The translations under genes and the position numbers were made by a program. Shown here piece by piece: positions 22,238 to 40,609 of a stretch of DNA of 64,000 nt (positions are counted from its first letter, which is position 1; the number at the start of each line of letters is the position of its first letter). The notes beneath the pieces were generated by a model. It searched no databases and had not been told where the DNA came from. It was given only the letters and a program-made list of their open reading frames with translations. This stretch comes from Tetmemena sp. SeJ-2015. Its lineage: Eukaryota; Ciliophora; Spirotrichea; Sporadotrichida; Oxytrichidae. Where the stretch lies: assembly GCA_027382625.1 (NCBI GenBank), contig JAJKFJ010022706.1, forward strand, positions 32,776 to 96,775, given 5' to 3'.

Positions 22238-24546
22238 TAAGGGAATTAAAGGGCCCCCGGCATAAATAAGATAGGCCGTGACGTCAATGATATTGCTGTG
22301 ACGCACTTATCTGACGCACACAAACCTACCAGCCGAATAGGGATATTAAACCGGCACCCCCGCCACCTCACACTCTGAGCAGAAGCCCCCGGCTTCTGCA
22401 ACCATCCAAAAAAACCTAAAAAGGGGAAAAAAATCCGGTAGCTTCGGACCGAGAGCAAGTGCTGCTCCGTAGCGTCTGGCTTCGCTGTCCAGCTGCATGA
22501 CTGAGTGTTTGCCCATAGTAATCCCTCCACGCCTAACAGGATTAGGAGGGTGAGTGGGAACCACTCACCTTTGATTATCTCTCCCGTGAGCAGCTCAACA
22601 CCCTTTCCCCAGGGCTTTTGGCTGCATTATCCCTTGCCCTTTTAAGACACTTCACCCACCACAATGGATTACACAAACCAAGAAAGCCTTCAAGGGAAAA
22701 AGGGGCGACAGGGTAGTGCGGTGTGTGAGTCCCGAATTTTAAACTTTCTAATTAAATAAATACCACTCTAACATAAACTTGAAGCAGGTCCTTAAGTAAA
22801 AAGAGTTTGAGCAAATAGGAGAAAGCGTGATTCATGATATCGATCAAAATCATTAGCCTGAGGAAAGAACAGAAGATTAACAAGAAAATGATGAATATGA
22901 GCACATCGAGGATGAATCAGAATGGGAAGTGGAATATAAGATATTTCCCTTCAAATTGGTTTGAACAATCAAGAGTGTAGAGGCTTAAATCTGTCTTTAT
23001 CCTTTTAAAATATTACTAAATTAACAGTCTATGAATTTGAGAATGCCTTTAAAGCAAACACTAAACATTTGATAGTTGAGTTATATGATCCTAAATGCAA
23101 CTCTTGCTACGAGTTCATGGAGGAGTATCATAAGCTTTACTACTATTTCTCGAACAACTACGGTGAAGAGCAGATTCAGTTTATGATAATGGATTGCTAT
23201 TTCCTATTTATTTAAATGGATGGAACTGTATAAGACTTTGATAAATATTTAGTGCAGTATGAGATAACCTTTTGCCCCTATCTGATATATTTTGGACCTT
23301 AGGATCCTAATAGCTCCCATGGTGAGCATCGAAATAATCGGAGAGGTAGATAGCATGTACATGTAGAGTTTGACTCAGTTTATGAGGGTGAGATGATGAT
23401 GTTCTAGCCAATAAAAGATTGGATATTAAATGCTACTTCAAGTGGAGAGCACCCCCTAAAACTGAAGGAAGGAATTGCTGATCTTACCACTGGAAGATTC
23501 GGCTCAAACGTAGTTTCCTCAGATAATATAGTTGAAGAATTAAGCGGTTTTTTTTAGTAAAAGATGACTAAGATGATCTAGATGAAACGGAAATGGAATA
23601 AGAATTTACAGAGGAAGATTATGAAAAAAGGAGACAGCACTAGACTGACTTTCATCAAGAAGGTCTGGAGGAAAAGATTAAGTATGCTCAACTGAAGAAA
23701 GCAGAGATAAAGCAACTGTATGAAGAAAGTGAGAAGAAAAGATAAAAGATCTATGATCAAAGACAAAAGTTGGAGCAACAGTTTCAAGAGCAGAAACAAC
23801 AAGAGGATTATATTTCCATCTTTAGTTATTGAGGCACTCAATCCTCAACCTTAAAAGTAATCAAGCAACTAATAAACTCAACGCCAAAGTCATGGAACAT
23901 CATTATTTATTTATGCTTTATAATATGTTATCAGAGTAAAATGCTGAGAGCATCAATTTAGACATAATTAGCTTACAATTTGGGGAAGTGAAGAAGAAAA
24001 TCCCAAAAGATTCAAACTATCATGCAGGCCACAATCACTCCAATCCACATGTTATAGAATTTAAACCGATTTCTCAAGAAGAAGAGGCTCTAATAAACAA
24101 GGAGCAATAGCTCTTGAACTAGTAAATAGAAGAGAACGACAGATAGAGAAGGGAAAAAGCTTTTGAAAACAAGACATATGCAACCTATGATTTCAATGTT
24201 GGCCCTTGGGATACGCACATTACAAATTACAGCAAAGAGAAGTTTAACAAGTTTATGATACAGATTCAAAAGATATACGATTACTTCCTTTTCTAAGTTC
24301 AATTTATTTAACATTGTGAATTTGATAATTGCAAGGTATTTATCTATTGCAATGTTTAAGTGAAGGATCTGAGAGATAACAGCAAGTAGCTAGTTTTAAA
24401 ATAAGGAGGAAGTAAAGCTGAATAAGAACTGTAGGAATTATTATCGGTAAAAATTGCTTAAAATTTGCGTCTTTTTAAAATAATAGGTGGATTATTCATT
24501 GCTAGACTATAGTTATTTTTTTTATAGAATCTGCGAAAAAAGATGA
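21880..24546 (+). CDS. thioredoxin-fold protein with CNSC motif and coiled-coil tail
   Basis: The start is not firm; coding is clear from about 21900 (DNSSSRQRYSSSSLGRY) and an intron follows near 22024. The ORF is interrupted by a 552 bp insertion (22210-22761) flanked by 15 bp direct repeats; without it the frame continues into LKQVLKQKEFEQIGES and an acidic segment. After an intron of about 66 nt (near 22960-23027) comes VYEFENAFKANTKHLIVELYDPKCNSCYEF, a thioredoxin strand plus CxxC, and a cis-Pro-like FCPYLIYFG. A Glu/Gln/Lys-rich coiled coil follows, then a C-terminal region. A T8 run near 23548 breaks frame by one base (probable indel), and a second break lies near 23830. A 40 nt intron (24447-24486) leads to stop TGA at 24544. 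Confidence 0.6.
22210..22761 (-). mobile_element. 552 bp GC-rich insertion with (TAA)n tract and 15 bp direct repeats
   Basis: The 15-mer ACCACTCTAACATAA occurs at 22195-22209 and 22762-22776, exactly bounding this segment. It begins with about ten TAA units and continues as markedly GC-richer sequence than its surroundings. Long target duplications plus a simple-repeat tail are features of LINE/SINE retroposons; the tail at the left would make it minus-strand. No reverse transcriptase or recognisable SINE head is visible, so it would be a short or truncated copy. A long-pointer IES is the alternative. In-frame TGA inside it would truncate the host ORF. Confidence 0.65.
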
Positions 24547-25107
24547 ATTTATTTAAATTAATTTCTTCACTAGCATAAACCAAATAGCTTATTTTAATTT
24601 TTATCAAAAAAGTTTAGATTAAACTGTTCTCTATATCTGAAACTGATCAATAAAATAATGTTGAAGAGAGCGAACCTTCATTTTATTAAAAGTAAAATAA
24701 TTATTTTAATCATTATTCCATGCATGGTATTTCTTCTCAGGTTTAATGATTGGCTTTTTGGCCATGACGATGTTCGCTAGAATGTTATTATAATTTTAAA
24801 TCGTTAAATGAAATTATCATAAACATTAAATCATAAACAATAATTCTGTAAACATCGAGAAATGCAATTTAAAAGTACAAGGAGAGAAACTAGTAGAATT
24901 CTAAATTAAGAAAAAATAAAGAATTCCATGAAGATTAATTGGAGATCCTGGACTTGAAAGCCTCTTCATCAAATTATAATTCACAAAGTGGAGATCAAAT
25001 TATTAAAAGAAGATGAAGAAACTTTTGTTAAAACAAGCTTCATAATTCAGATTCTCGCTTCATTTATAATAAGGAAAATTAATTCACATAGCATAGTTTC
25101 AACATTT
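24547..25107. other. AT-rich intergenic region between convergent genes
   Basis: About 560 bp of AT-rich DNA with frequent stops in use and no protein-like frame. No RNA gene recognised. Confidence 0.4.
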
Positions 25108-28100
25108 TCAAAATTAGCTCATTCTCTTTTAACTTAGACTGTTGGGAGTGAAGGGATTATTTTGAACGGATCGTTAGTGATTCTTATTCGAAGTCTACAT
25201 TCTTTCAAGACTCTTCTAATCATCTCTCTGCTTTGCTTCTCTATGGCTTTAAGGACAAGCAACCGCCTCATCAATTTCACAATCGCTGATTACAGATGAG
25301 GGCATTCTATAATGGCCTCCTTGTTTTCCTTTCCTAGTTTTACTTATTTGACTAGCATTAACCATTCCACCAGCAGAATAAATACTCATCTCTGCATTCG
25401 ACCAGACCTCATCTTCTCTTTAGTTATCATCTAAGTTGCCCTAAAGTTTTAGGTGATGGACTTTCTAGCTTTGTTTAACATAGATATTGAGCTTTCTCTG
25501 ATTACTCTTGACTTCTTTGATTCTCTCGTTTTCAATGGCTCTATTTCTTCTCACTAGCACTTTATACTCCTCACATTTATTTTTAGCTGTTTCTACTAAG
25601 TGTTTCAGCTGATTAATCTCTATTTTCTGATTTTCTATATCTACCATTTTTTCCTCTAGCTCCTCCTCTATAGTTTCTTTGAAATGAGCCACCTCGATTT
25701 TAAGCTCCATCCTTTCCATGTCCTTCTTAAACAACTCACTCTCCTTTTACTCTTTGAAGTCTAGACGCTCTTAGTTCACTTGCAAGATGTCTACTCTCAA
25801 TTAACCTATACCCCTCTCAAGATCGGTTTGCTTAGATAAGAGACATTCTATCTTAGAGTTCAAGTTATTGTTTACAGATGCCAGAGCTTAACTCTCTTCT
25901 TTTAAGGTTCTTAGCTGCTTCTTCAGTTGCTATTAAAGCTTTTCTTAAGCCTTGCGTTTAAGGAGAGCCTCTTGAACGATTTGGACTTGGGTCTGCATCA
26001 CAGACTTGAATTGAGTTGATACTTCATGCTTTGAAGGGGAAATTTCTGTAGACTTTCTCAGTCTACAGTCAAGAGAGGTCTCGCTATAGTTATCAGGGTA
26101 GGACTGTTGTGATGAATAGTGAAGAGCGTTCGTTCTGTTTGAGGCAGTTGTTGAGGGATTATTATTGAGTTTAGGGTAATTAGCGTTGTTCTTAAGTATA
26201 CCTTAAGGAGATCCATTCTTTATGGCTTGCTTTGAAGAATAAGCATATTTCTCGTCGGCCTCAAAATTATACATGCTACTGTTTTCAGTTTCAGTGTCCA
26301 TTATTCCAGAATAATTATCATTACGCTTTTGAGTCAATTCTTTGAAGTCTTTAGTAATCTTGGATTTATATTGCATATTAATATAGCATAAAAAGTGTTT
26401 TGGATTTAAGAGGCACAAGCTACTATGATTGATCGAATTTTTGAGAGTTAGAAAGCTATGTCTTTGAAGTAGATCCACTCAAGCAGCTGCTATTTTCCTT
26501 ATCTTCGTCTCTTTTAGCCTTAATGAACATTTGATAACTAAATAAGCACAAATTTATTTGATGATTGCTATTCTGTTAGTTGTATTGAATACTTTACTTT
26601 CTAGCTTTTTGAATCTATCCACCTTTTATAATCTTTGGTGACTCAACTTGGCCAAATTGCTTTAGTTTCTCAGCAGACCTAGAATGCATCCTTTGACCAC
26701 TCTTTCTCTATTCTGTTTCATTTTGAAGTAACTAACTGCTTTCTTGATTAAACTTCCTCAGTGAAATGCTTCCCTCATTTTTATTTTCAAAATGGGTTTA
26801 GAACCTCCCATTTCTCTAGTTAGCGTTTTCATAGCTATCGATGCTCTCAGATACAGGGCTAAATTATACTTTCTTTATCTGCTGAACTGGCTGCTGTTAA
26901 CTTTATATCTTTTCATTAATCTGACCGAAGGCACTCTACATGACATTTTTATGTTTGAGTTAAAGTTAAGGGTGTTGATTGGGCTAAGATTTATTTGAAG
27001 GAGAGGAATGAGTTTAAAACCCTCTTTAGGCGTTCTTTTACTCAAGCATCACCTTAGACTTTGGAGTGAAATAGTCCTGCATTTAACTTTCAACTGCTTG
27101 TGATAAGTAATTTATGTCGTCGTACATCAAAGAATTGTCATTAGATTAAGAAAAGAAAATACCTTTCATAAAATAATTTGTCCCTGTCTGAAAAGTTTGG
27201 GCTTCCAGATGAAAAATTCTCGCTTTTATGGTTGCTGTTCTAATTGTAGTCGAAAATCTACTACTTATTTACGGCTCTCCCTCCACTTCTCTAACTCGTC
27301 AATCTCTGCTCCTCTTCTTCAGTAACTCTACAACTCAGAATTTCTTTTAAGTCTATCTATTGCGTATTGCTTTTATTAGGTTGTGCTGTGCAGCGCATCG
27401 GTGGAAGATTTTGAGTTTTGTAAGCTTAATTGGTTTGAAATTTATTGATGTTGGCAGACTGATTAGTGTGATAAAGACTCTTTTAGTTTTTTAATTGAGA
27501 AGAAGAGGTTGCAGTTGTATTTCTAGTTGCAGAGCCTTACTTTCCTATATTTTTGAGTGGCTTGTTGAAAAGATTGATGGTTGCAGTTTGACAATTTGCA
27601 CTGCCTTTACAAGAAGGAGGTCTCTTTTAGCCATAATCTTTTCTTGAGTTTTAGGAGTTATTATTATGATTGTCTTGCTAAGATGACTCCTGCGTTTACA
27701 ATTAAAAAGAGATAATGAAAAGTGAAAAAGTATTGTTTACTGTGATAGAAAGTTATTATTAAGGATGTTAATCTGATCTATTTTGAATTATACCTTTTAG
27801 ACGATAACCTTTTCTTCAGAATTTTAAGACATAAATCTAAGCAAACTTATTATTGATTATTCTTATAAATAAATCTTTGTCCCCGAGGTGACTCTTGGGT
27901 TCTATCTGTAAATAATTAAAGCTATTAAAAGAGTTTAAAACTGTATTAGCGTTTGTTTGCTATTTAGCAAATGAACCTCCATGTGCAAGATTAGGAATAT
28001 TTTAATAATCTTTTTAGCCTAAATTTACTCCTTGGATATTAAAGGAAGGTCTTCCCGATGGAAGATTAGTGTTCTATATCGTTACATTGACAGGATAAGT

Positions 28101-28840
28101 TCTGTCTGTTATGATCGAGGAGCTATATGTCGCATATTATTCCGGATCTACTGCCTTTTAATTTTTCTCTATCTCTTTTACAACTTTCTTCTGTCCACAG
28201 CTTTCAAAGTTAATATTTCCTCTGACTTCTTTTTCAAGGCAAGCAAGTCTGGCATCAAAATCTGAGCTTTTTTACTTTATATGCCTTCGCTCTTCAGATT
28301 TGAAATATTTCATTAGGGAATAAGTAGATTAAGAATATTTTAAGTTTGCGACTAGATGATTACGTATTTCTATTTAGAGTACTGTGGCCGATAATTTGGC
28401 GAAGTGGCGATGAATGATCTCTTTTGACTTCCTTGTTTTAGTTGATTCTATAAGAATTATGCTACTACTATTGACTCAAGCTCTGTCTTGATAGATGCTT
28501 TGAAGAGTAGCCTCCTCCGGCTGCAAGGAACTCAAATAGATTTATCTGCTTAACTTCTACTTAAGGTTGGTGGGTTAGCCTATTGGCTTTAGATGTATGT
28601 CTGCCCTATGAAAAAATCTAAGGACGATCTTTAGGATCATTACTCATCGATCTAGAGCTGTTCCTGTGATAAGGATTTTACTTAAACTAAGGCAAATAAA
28701 TTAATCCTAAGATCTAGATATAAAATTTTTCTATACTATTAAAATAGTTTAGTTGAACTAGATTGATTGAGTTCAGTGGATGCGCAATTTTCTAACTGTA
28801 TTTGTTGGTGCTGATTCACTGAGTATTATCTTGAGCTCAT
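25108..28840 (-). CDS. long Gln/Ser/Asn-rich coiled-coil protein
   Basis: Minus-strand model from ATG at 28840 (MSSRQYSVNQHQQIQL) to TGA at 25108-25110. Joining needs GT-AG introns (one near 28640-28740 and one at 27690-27793) and four IESs (28296-28353, 27831-27864, 27103-27172, 26360-26399). The N-terminal two thirds are Gln/Asn/Ser-rich and probably disordered, encoded largely by TAA/TAG; the C-terminal third is strong coiled coil (EALLKRKAQEKLQQQLKKQ, ERMELKIEVAHFKETIEEEL, QKIEINQLKHLVETAKNKCE). No catalytic domain seen. It could be a cytoskeletal or basal-body protein, which is a guess from composition. It could also be two genes if an exon junction is misread. Confidence 0.6.
26360..26399. 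other. IES, 40 bp, pointer TTGGATTT
   Basis: An 8 bp direct repeat at 26360-26367 and 26400-26407. Removing 40 bp (1 mod 3) restores the minus-strand frame across VPLKSK-ITKDFKELTQ. No intron signals. Confidence 0.8.
27103..27172. other. IES, 70 bp, pointer ATAA
   Basis: ATAA at 27103-27106 recurs at 27173-27176. Removal restores the minus-strand frame across SDRDKL-SQAVESQMQDY. An in-frame TGA lies inside the segment. Confidence 0.55.
27831..27864. other. IES, 34 bp, pointer ATAAA
   Basis: ATAAA at 27831-27835 recurs at 27865-27869. Removal (1 mod 3) joins GDKDL to FMSQNSEEKVIVQK on the minus strand. Confidence 0.6.
28296..28353. other. IES, 58 bp, pointer AGAT
   Basis: AGAT at 28296-28299 recurs at 28354-28357. 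Removal restores the minus-strand frame across NRNTQSSEERRHIKQKS and skips an in-frame TGA. Confidence 0.55.
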
Positions 28841-29031
28841 TATTTGTTAATTTTATTTTATCAGAGTTATAATGTATTTATTTGTTATTTTTCTGTTAAC
28901 TTTTAATTTAATAACGACGACGACATCTATCTTGAAAGAAATAAGGGTTAAGAATTAGGAAATTAAAACATTATTTGATGATTGGGTTCATCTATCCTCA
29001 TAGCTTATAGTGCGAATGAGAGCGAGAGTTT

Positions 29032-29915
29032 TCAAAATATTCTTCTAGGTCTGAAATCAATGCTTTTCTGTACTATTACCCCTAGACTCTTACCCATAGC
29101 TTTGAAATGGTCGAACAATAAAAATAATAAAAGTGTTATAGGAATTAATAACTTAAGAATATTACTTAATGTTTCTCCCTCAGGCATGCCTTCGAAAACT
29201 CTCGTGTTTATCTTGAAAGCTTCAGCTATAAGTGGCATCTCGTTTTTAATAACGTTTGCCAAAAGACTCTCTAGTTCGCAATCGTGGGTCAAGCAGAAAG
29301 CAGTGGGAACTTGAAAGTATTGGTCAGCCTCACAGTTCTCAGTATAGATGTTACTTAGTTTCTAGAGTGCAACTCCTAGTTGCAATAAGTTAATATGATA
29401 TATAGATAAAGAAGAAGTTTAGAAAATAAAGTCAATAAGTTTGTAAGATTTCAAAATTATAATGAAAAGAGAGATAAAGAAAATAAAGTTGTGAGAGTTA
29501 AGATCTTATAAGTAGAAGAGAACTCTATTCATTATGATGAGAGTCTCTTCGTTCAAACACTCCTCAGATATCTTGTAGTTGCTATTCTTAATAAAGCAAG
29601 GTTTAAATGAAAGTAAATTTAATTCGAGAAGAAACCTTGGTGATAGCCCTCCATCAGACCTCTAGCTCCTTCAAAAATAATCTTAGAATGCTTGTTGAAG
29701 TCTTCGATACTCATGATTTCATGATCGAAAATCCCTGGTATTTAAAACTTAACCTTAAAGCTTTCTATCTAATTTTTATTAGTCAAAGGTTTTTATTAGG
29801 AGGTGAATGCAAGTGAGATCAAGCTTTAAAGGAATAGAAATCCAACTGTAACTCTCATAAGAATAACTTATTTGCTGTTTCTTAGATTTTGAGAAGTGTC
29901 CTTTATCTCTCTCAT
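29032..29915 (-). CDS. secreted or membrane protein of unknown family
   Basis: Minus strand; ATG at 29915, with an internal ATG at 29858 that starts a signal-peptide-like stretch (MRVTVGFLFLQSLISLAFTS). Two IESs (29584-29621, 29421-29477) are removed. The mature part reads IPGIFDHEIMSIEDFNKHSK, EGARGLMEGYHQGFF, NYKISEECLNEETL, ENCEADQYFQVPTAFC, HDCELESLLANVI. A single membrane helix (LLIPITLLLFLLFDHF) lies near the C-terminus. Stop TGA at 29032-29034. Cysteines (EEC, ENC, AFC, HDC) suggest disulfides in a lumenal or extracellular domain. Family not recognised. The plus-strand ORF of similar length here is a shadow. Confidence 0.65.
29421..29477. other. IES, 57 bp, 12 bp pointer
   Basis: AGAAAATAAAGT occurs at 29421-29432 and again at 29478-29489. 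Removal of 57 bp keeps the minus-strand frame and deletes a hydrophobic AT-encoded stretch, joining LNSHNFIF to QTSSLSIYHINLL. The 12 bp repeat is the longest found at an IES-like boundary here. Confidence 0.7.
29584..29621. other. IES, 38 bp, pointer ATTC
   Basis: ATTC at 29584-29587 recurs at 29622-29625. Removal (2 mod 3) joins GYHQGFFS to NSNYKISEECLNEE on the minus strand. Confidence 0.6.
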
Positions 29916-30428
29916 TATAATATTTTGTTTATTATTTTATTAAGTAAAATCAAACAGTATTTATCTTATTACGATGTAGGTTGTCACATAAATAACAAGT
30001 GAATGAAATTTAAGGTAGCGTTAAAGTAATTAGATTTGAATTAAGAAGTGAGTGAGCTACCGATGTATTATAGATAATTAATTGATTATCGAAAATATGA
30101 ACATGAATTAATAATTGCAGGGAAACAGTCAACCCACCACGCAACAGCACTCTCTCGCCCAAGCAAATCAATAGATGCACAAAAACCAGTAAATTCATGC
30201 TCTCTACCCCACTAGCCTTCAGAATGGCGTAACCCCAATCAGTGCCAGCAGCTCACGATCTAGAAGGAAATCCAATCATGTTAAGTCAATCAGCTCAAAA
30301 CCTTAGATTATTATATTCGATAGGATTATTTAGATTCAATAGTAGCTGCTTAGTTATATTTTTGGAACCGTTTATACAGTTTAATTTAATTGCAGTAACA
30401 AGCAAATTATGGATTAGAAAGAGGAGAG
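29916..30428. other. AT-rich intergenic region
   Basis: Divergent intergenic region. A weak frame starting near 30224 (MAQPQSVPAAHDLEGNP) could be an upstream exon of the next gene but is not supported by clear splice sites. Confidence 0.35.
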
Positions 30429-37481
<7,053 letters not shown>

Positions 37482-37826
37482 TTTAAAAATTTAAAAGCTC
37501 ATTTATCTCTTGAGATTTTAAAAACTTAATGTTTTATGTTTATGTAACGAAATCTCTGGAAGAAAATGACCCTAATTATTGTACAGCTGGCTACTATCTG
37601 CTTTGTTTGGATCAAAATTATTGTTGAAATATGTCAATACTTAAATATAATAAAAGATAGCTCTTTTAAATATGTTTAGCTTTAAGAGCACAAATTTTGT
37701 ATTTTCATGACTTGAAATCTTTAAAATTCTATTTCTATAGAAAAATGAATTGAGAAAAAAAATTTAAAAATAAATTAACATTAAGTGGAGAGAAGTTATT
37801 AGTATTTAAATAAGCAAATATTCTTT
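37482..37826. other. AT-rich intergenic region between convergent genes
   Basis: No coding frame or structured element recognised. Confidence 0.4.
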
Positions 37827-39180
37827 TCAATTTCTTAATCCAATCAAATCCTAGCTCTTTTCGTCTCGACCTTGATTTGCTCCATCAGCGGCATCTTCAT
37901 TTTGTTACTGGTCTAGTGCATCTAAACCATTATTCATTCCTGCACCCACCCCAACTATGACGCTCTAAAACTTCTGCTGTCTAAAATCTTGAAATTCCCT
38001 AGGATGCTTGCTTAAAATATGCTAGTTGAGTGACCCATCCGAGCCATAGCGCTTTTAGCATCCCTCTACAGGGCAAACATAATGACGCTCAACTTATTTT
38101 GCAGGTCTCCTTTGCCTCTTTACAACTTCTCCTTTTTGTATTCGCTACTGTCTTGCCTTCTTTCTCTTAGATTCCAGCTATCTCAAATGCTTCCAGTGAG
38201 AGTAAAGCCGAGTGACTTGAGCATGTAAATCGCATAGCTTCGAGTAAAGATGCTAATTAAGTAGAGAAAGTTTTGGTAACTACTAGGCGTGCATAGTATT
38301 GTTTGGGAACTGCTGTATCAGTGAAATATTTGGCTATGAAAGCAGGCCATCCAAATATCTATAGAAACTGTGGGGAATGGAACTATCTTTTGCATCAAGC
38401 TTTTCTTTTTCCTAAAGAAGATTATTTGCACTCTGTTGACTACTCAGATTACAAGTATCTTGAGGAGATTTCTAATTCATTAAACTGTCTTGCATTATTA
38501 GATAATCAGGCAGAAGCAAATGCTCTAGCAACTTCCCATGCTAATCTGTGTTGAGAGAATCTAAAAATCTTTGCTCCTCGTCATCAAATATCTTTCTCTG
38601 CTTGATTTAAGAATACTTAGAATAAATCTCCACTTCATTGCATTCTTGAGAATCATTAGAGTAAAAAGTATTTGTCATGTTCTACTGAAAAGTTGCATCT
38701 TAAAAAGCGGGAGAGTCTCCAAGCCTCTCTTCTTTCAGAGACCTAATGAATGCAGTTTCTTCACTTTAATCATTGCTAAACTATTCAAGCTTGTATTTCT
38801 TATACTAATTTCTTATTCCGATTTGCTACTATTCATCTTCATGATACATAGGTATGTAATCTTCGTCATCATCTTCTTTAGCATTTAAATTTTTCTTCTA
38901 TTTTTTAGGTTACTTCCCTTTTTATCTAAATTTCTAAGCATTTTCATTCTAAAGTGAAGGCAATTACAGATCCTGATTTTATCGATAAAGAACATCATAT
39001 ATTTTATGTTGAATTTCTTAAGCATTTAAATTCTAGTTTGAAATTTGGTTGCTTTGTGAAAGCTTTTCTTCAGTGTGATAGTCTTATACTAGGCTGTCCT
39101 CGTCTTAGATATATTGATCCTCATTTTTAATTGCTGAGTCTTTGCATGTATCTAAGCCTTCCCCTTTAATTTGCTTCTTC
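37827..39180 (-). CDS. C2H2 zinc-finger protein with long acidic/Gln-rich N-terminus
   Basis: The minus-strand frame ends at TGA 37827-37829 and stays open upstream past 38294, where an internal ATG lies (MHAQQLPKLSLL), to at least 39180. One TFIIIA-type finger is clear: HYVCPVEGCQKRYGSDGSLNQHILSKHP (C-x4-C-x12-H-x4-H), preceded by a basic segment (KRKKARQQRIQKGEVVKRQRR). The N-terminal part is disordered and acidic (KEDDDEDYIPMYHEDE, RKIFDDEEQRFLDSL). Plus-strand ORFs from 38303 to 39000 appear coherent only as shadows; they carry several in-frame TGAs, whereas the minus frame has none. The true N-terminus is not located. A DNA-binding role is inferred from the finger. Confidence 0.65.
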
Positions 39181-40609
39181 TTATTCCTATATATTGTAAG
39201 ATGAAATAAAAGAATACCTTTTCTTTTGAGCACCAGATTTACCCTCTTGGTAAACTTCCTCTTCTCAACTTAAATTGTTTCTCTTATTTCTTGGTTTCTT
39301 TGACTATACTGTCTCTTTCCTATCGCTATCTCTAAAGCTGAAATTGCTTTCTATTTAAGGTAGCTTAGTATTGAATCTTTGTTAGTTTATTTGAGTTTGG
39401 AAATTATCTCTGTTTGAAATATCAAAACTAGGATTTTAAGGAAAATTCTAAGTCTGAAAAACTTGCTAACTTTGATCTTATTTGAATGCTTTAAAGTTGT
39501 GGGCTTCAGGGTTTTCTGGGAAAGGAATTTAACTTATTGATCTTTGCTAGAAAACAGAAGTTTAAGAGGGTAGACTGTGCTGATCGTGATGCATATTTTA
39601 AGGTGTTAGAAAATTACCATAGATGTGCTAAGTTGCTACTAGGTTGAAATCCAGTTCTTCTTCTTATGATTGATTCTTAGGCGATAGATTTGTATGATTG
39701 TAGGTCTAGAGATCTTATTAGGTGCGAGGGAAATCAACAGGAACTTGGTAATCGAAGAAAGGCAGATCATTGCAATCCCTGTTATAGTCCCCGAAATCAG
39801 TTATCTAAGAAGTTTCCAAATCGAAATTGGTGTCTCGAAACTCAAAAGCTCCCGCATACAGTCAATTCTACATCAAATCAAGGAACTTAGATATCTTACT
39901 CTCCCGAGATCAAATGATTCGGTTATTGGAAACCCACTGTTCCCAGGGTAACTGAACTGTTGCTGATTGCTCTAATTTATTCCCTTAATATTGGCTTGGC
40001 CGATTTCAAAACTAAAATGAGTTTAATATTTCCTAAGAAAAGCGAGGTAAGCTAAGCTAGACTACTTACTTTTAATTTTAAAACGAAGGAGTAGGTCTTG
40101 TGAGTTTAGTACTAACCTTCAAATTTTAATTAGTGGGTTATTAAAGACATTTTATTTTTAACCTAGTCCAAGGGAGGTTCAGAAGCTTGGAAAAACATTA
40201 GAACTCTCAAATTTGTAAATTTCAACAGCTCAATATTGAGCTATGATTTTCAAACTAAGAGACGAAATAAAAATTCTCCAATTTAGGCTTTATTTTATAC
40301 TAAAAAATAAGGATTATCTTTGTTAATTTGTACTTCTAATGTTTATTCTTATTTATAATATTTTATTCTTTCTACTTTCACATCTTTAATCTTTGATGAA
40401 GGTACTTTCAACAATTATAAATTTGAAATTGAAAATTGAATCAAGAGTTAAATATGAACAGCAACCATTCAAGGAGATAGACGAATAATTTTGGAAGTAC
40501 TGGTTAATAAACCGCAAATTTATTTTTATTATTCCTCTTCCTCATTGACTTCTTAAGGATAAACTTTGCAAAAGAATTTATCAAAGGCTCAGCTAGCACT
40601 GAACTAAAA
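39181..40609. other. region of uncertain coding status
   Basis: At 39180-39950 both strands give protein-like pieces (plus: FARKQKFKRVDCADRDAYF and REINRNLVIEERQIIAIPV; minus: QESIIRRRTGFQPSSNLAH), none forming a complete gene. It may be the N-terminal part of the zinc-finger gene. From 39960 to 40609 the DNA is AT-rich without signals. Confidence 0.3.

Noticed and set aside
22246..22564. Minus-strand ORFs of 72-94 residues in the GC-rich insertion
   Set aside because: They overlap each other in different frames and show no known domain; composition alone explains them.
28982..29314. Plus-strand 110-residue ORF
   Set aside because: Antisense to the membrane protein gene, whose frame extends much further and has a signal-like start.
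38303..39000. Plus-strand protein-like ORFs with several in-frame TGAs, suggesting TGA as a sense codon
   Set aside because: The minus strand has one long TGA-free frame leading into the zinc finger, so the plus-strand reading is a shadow.
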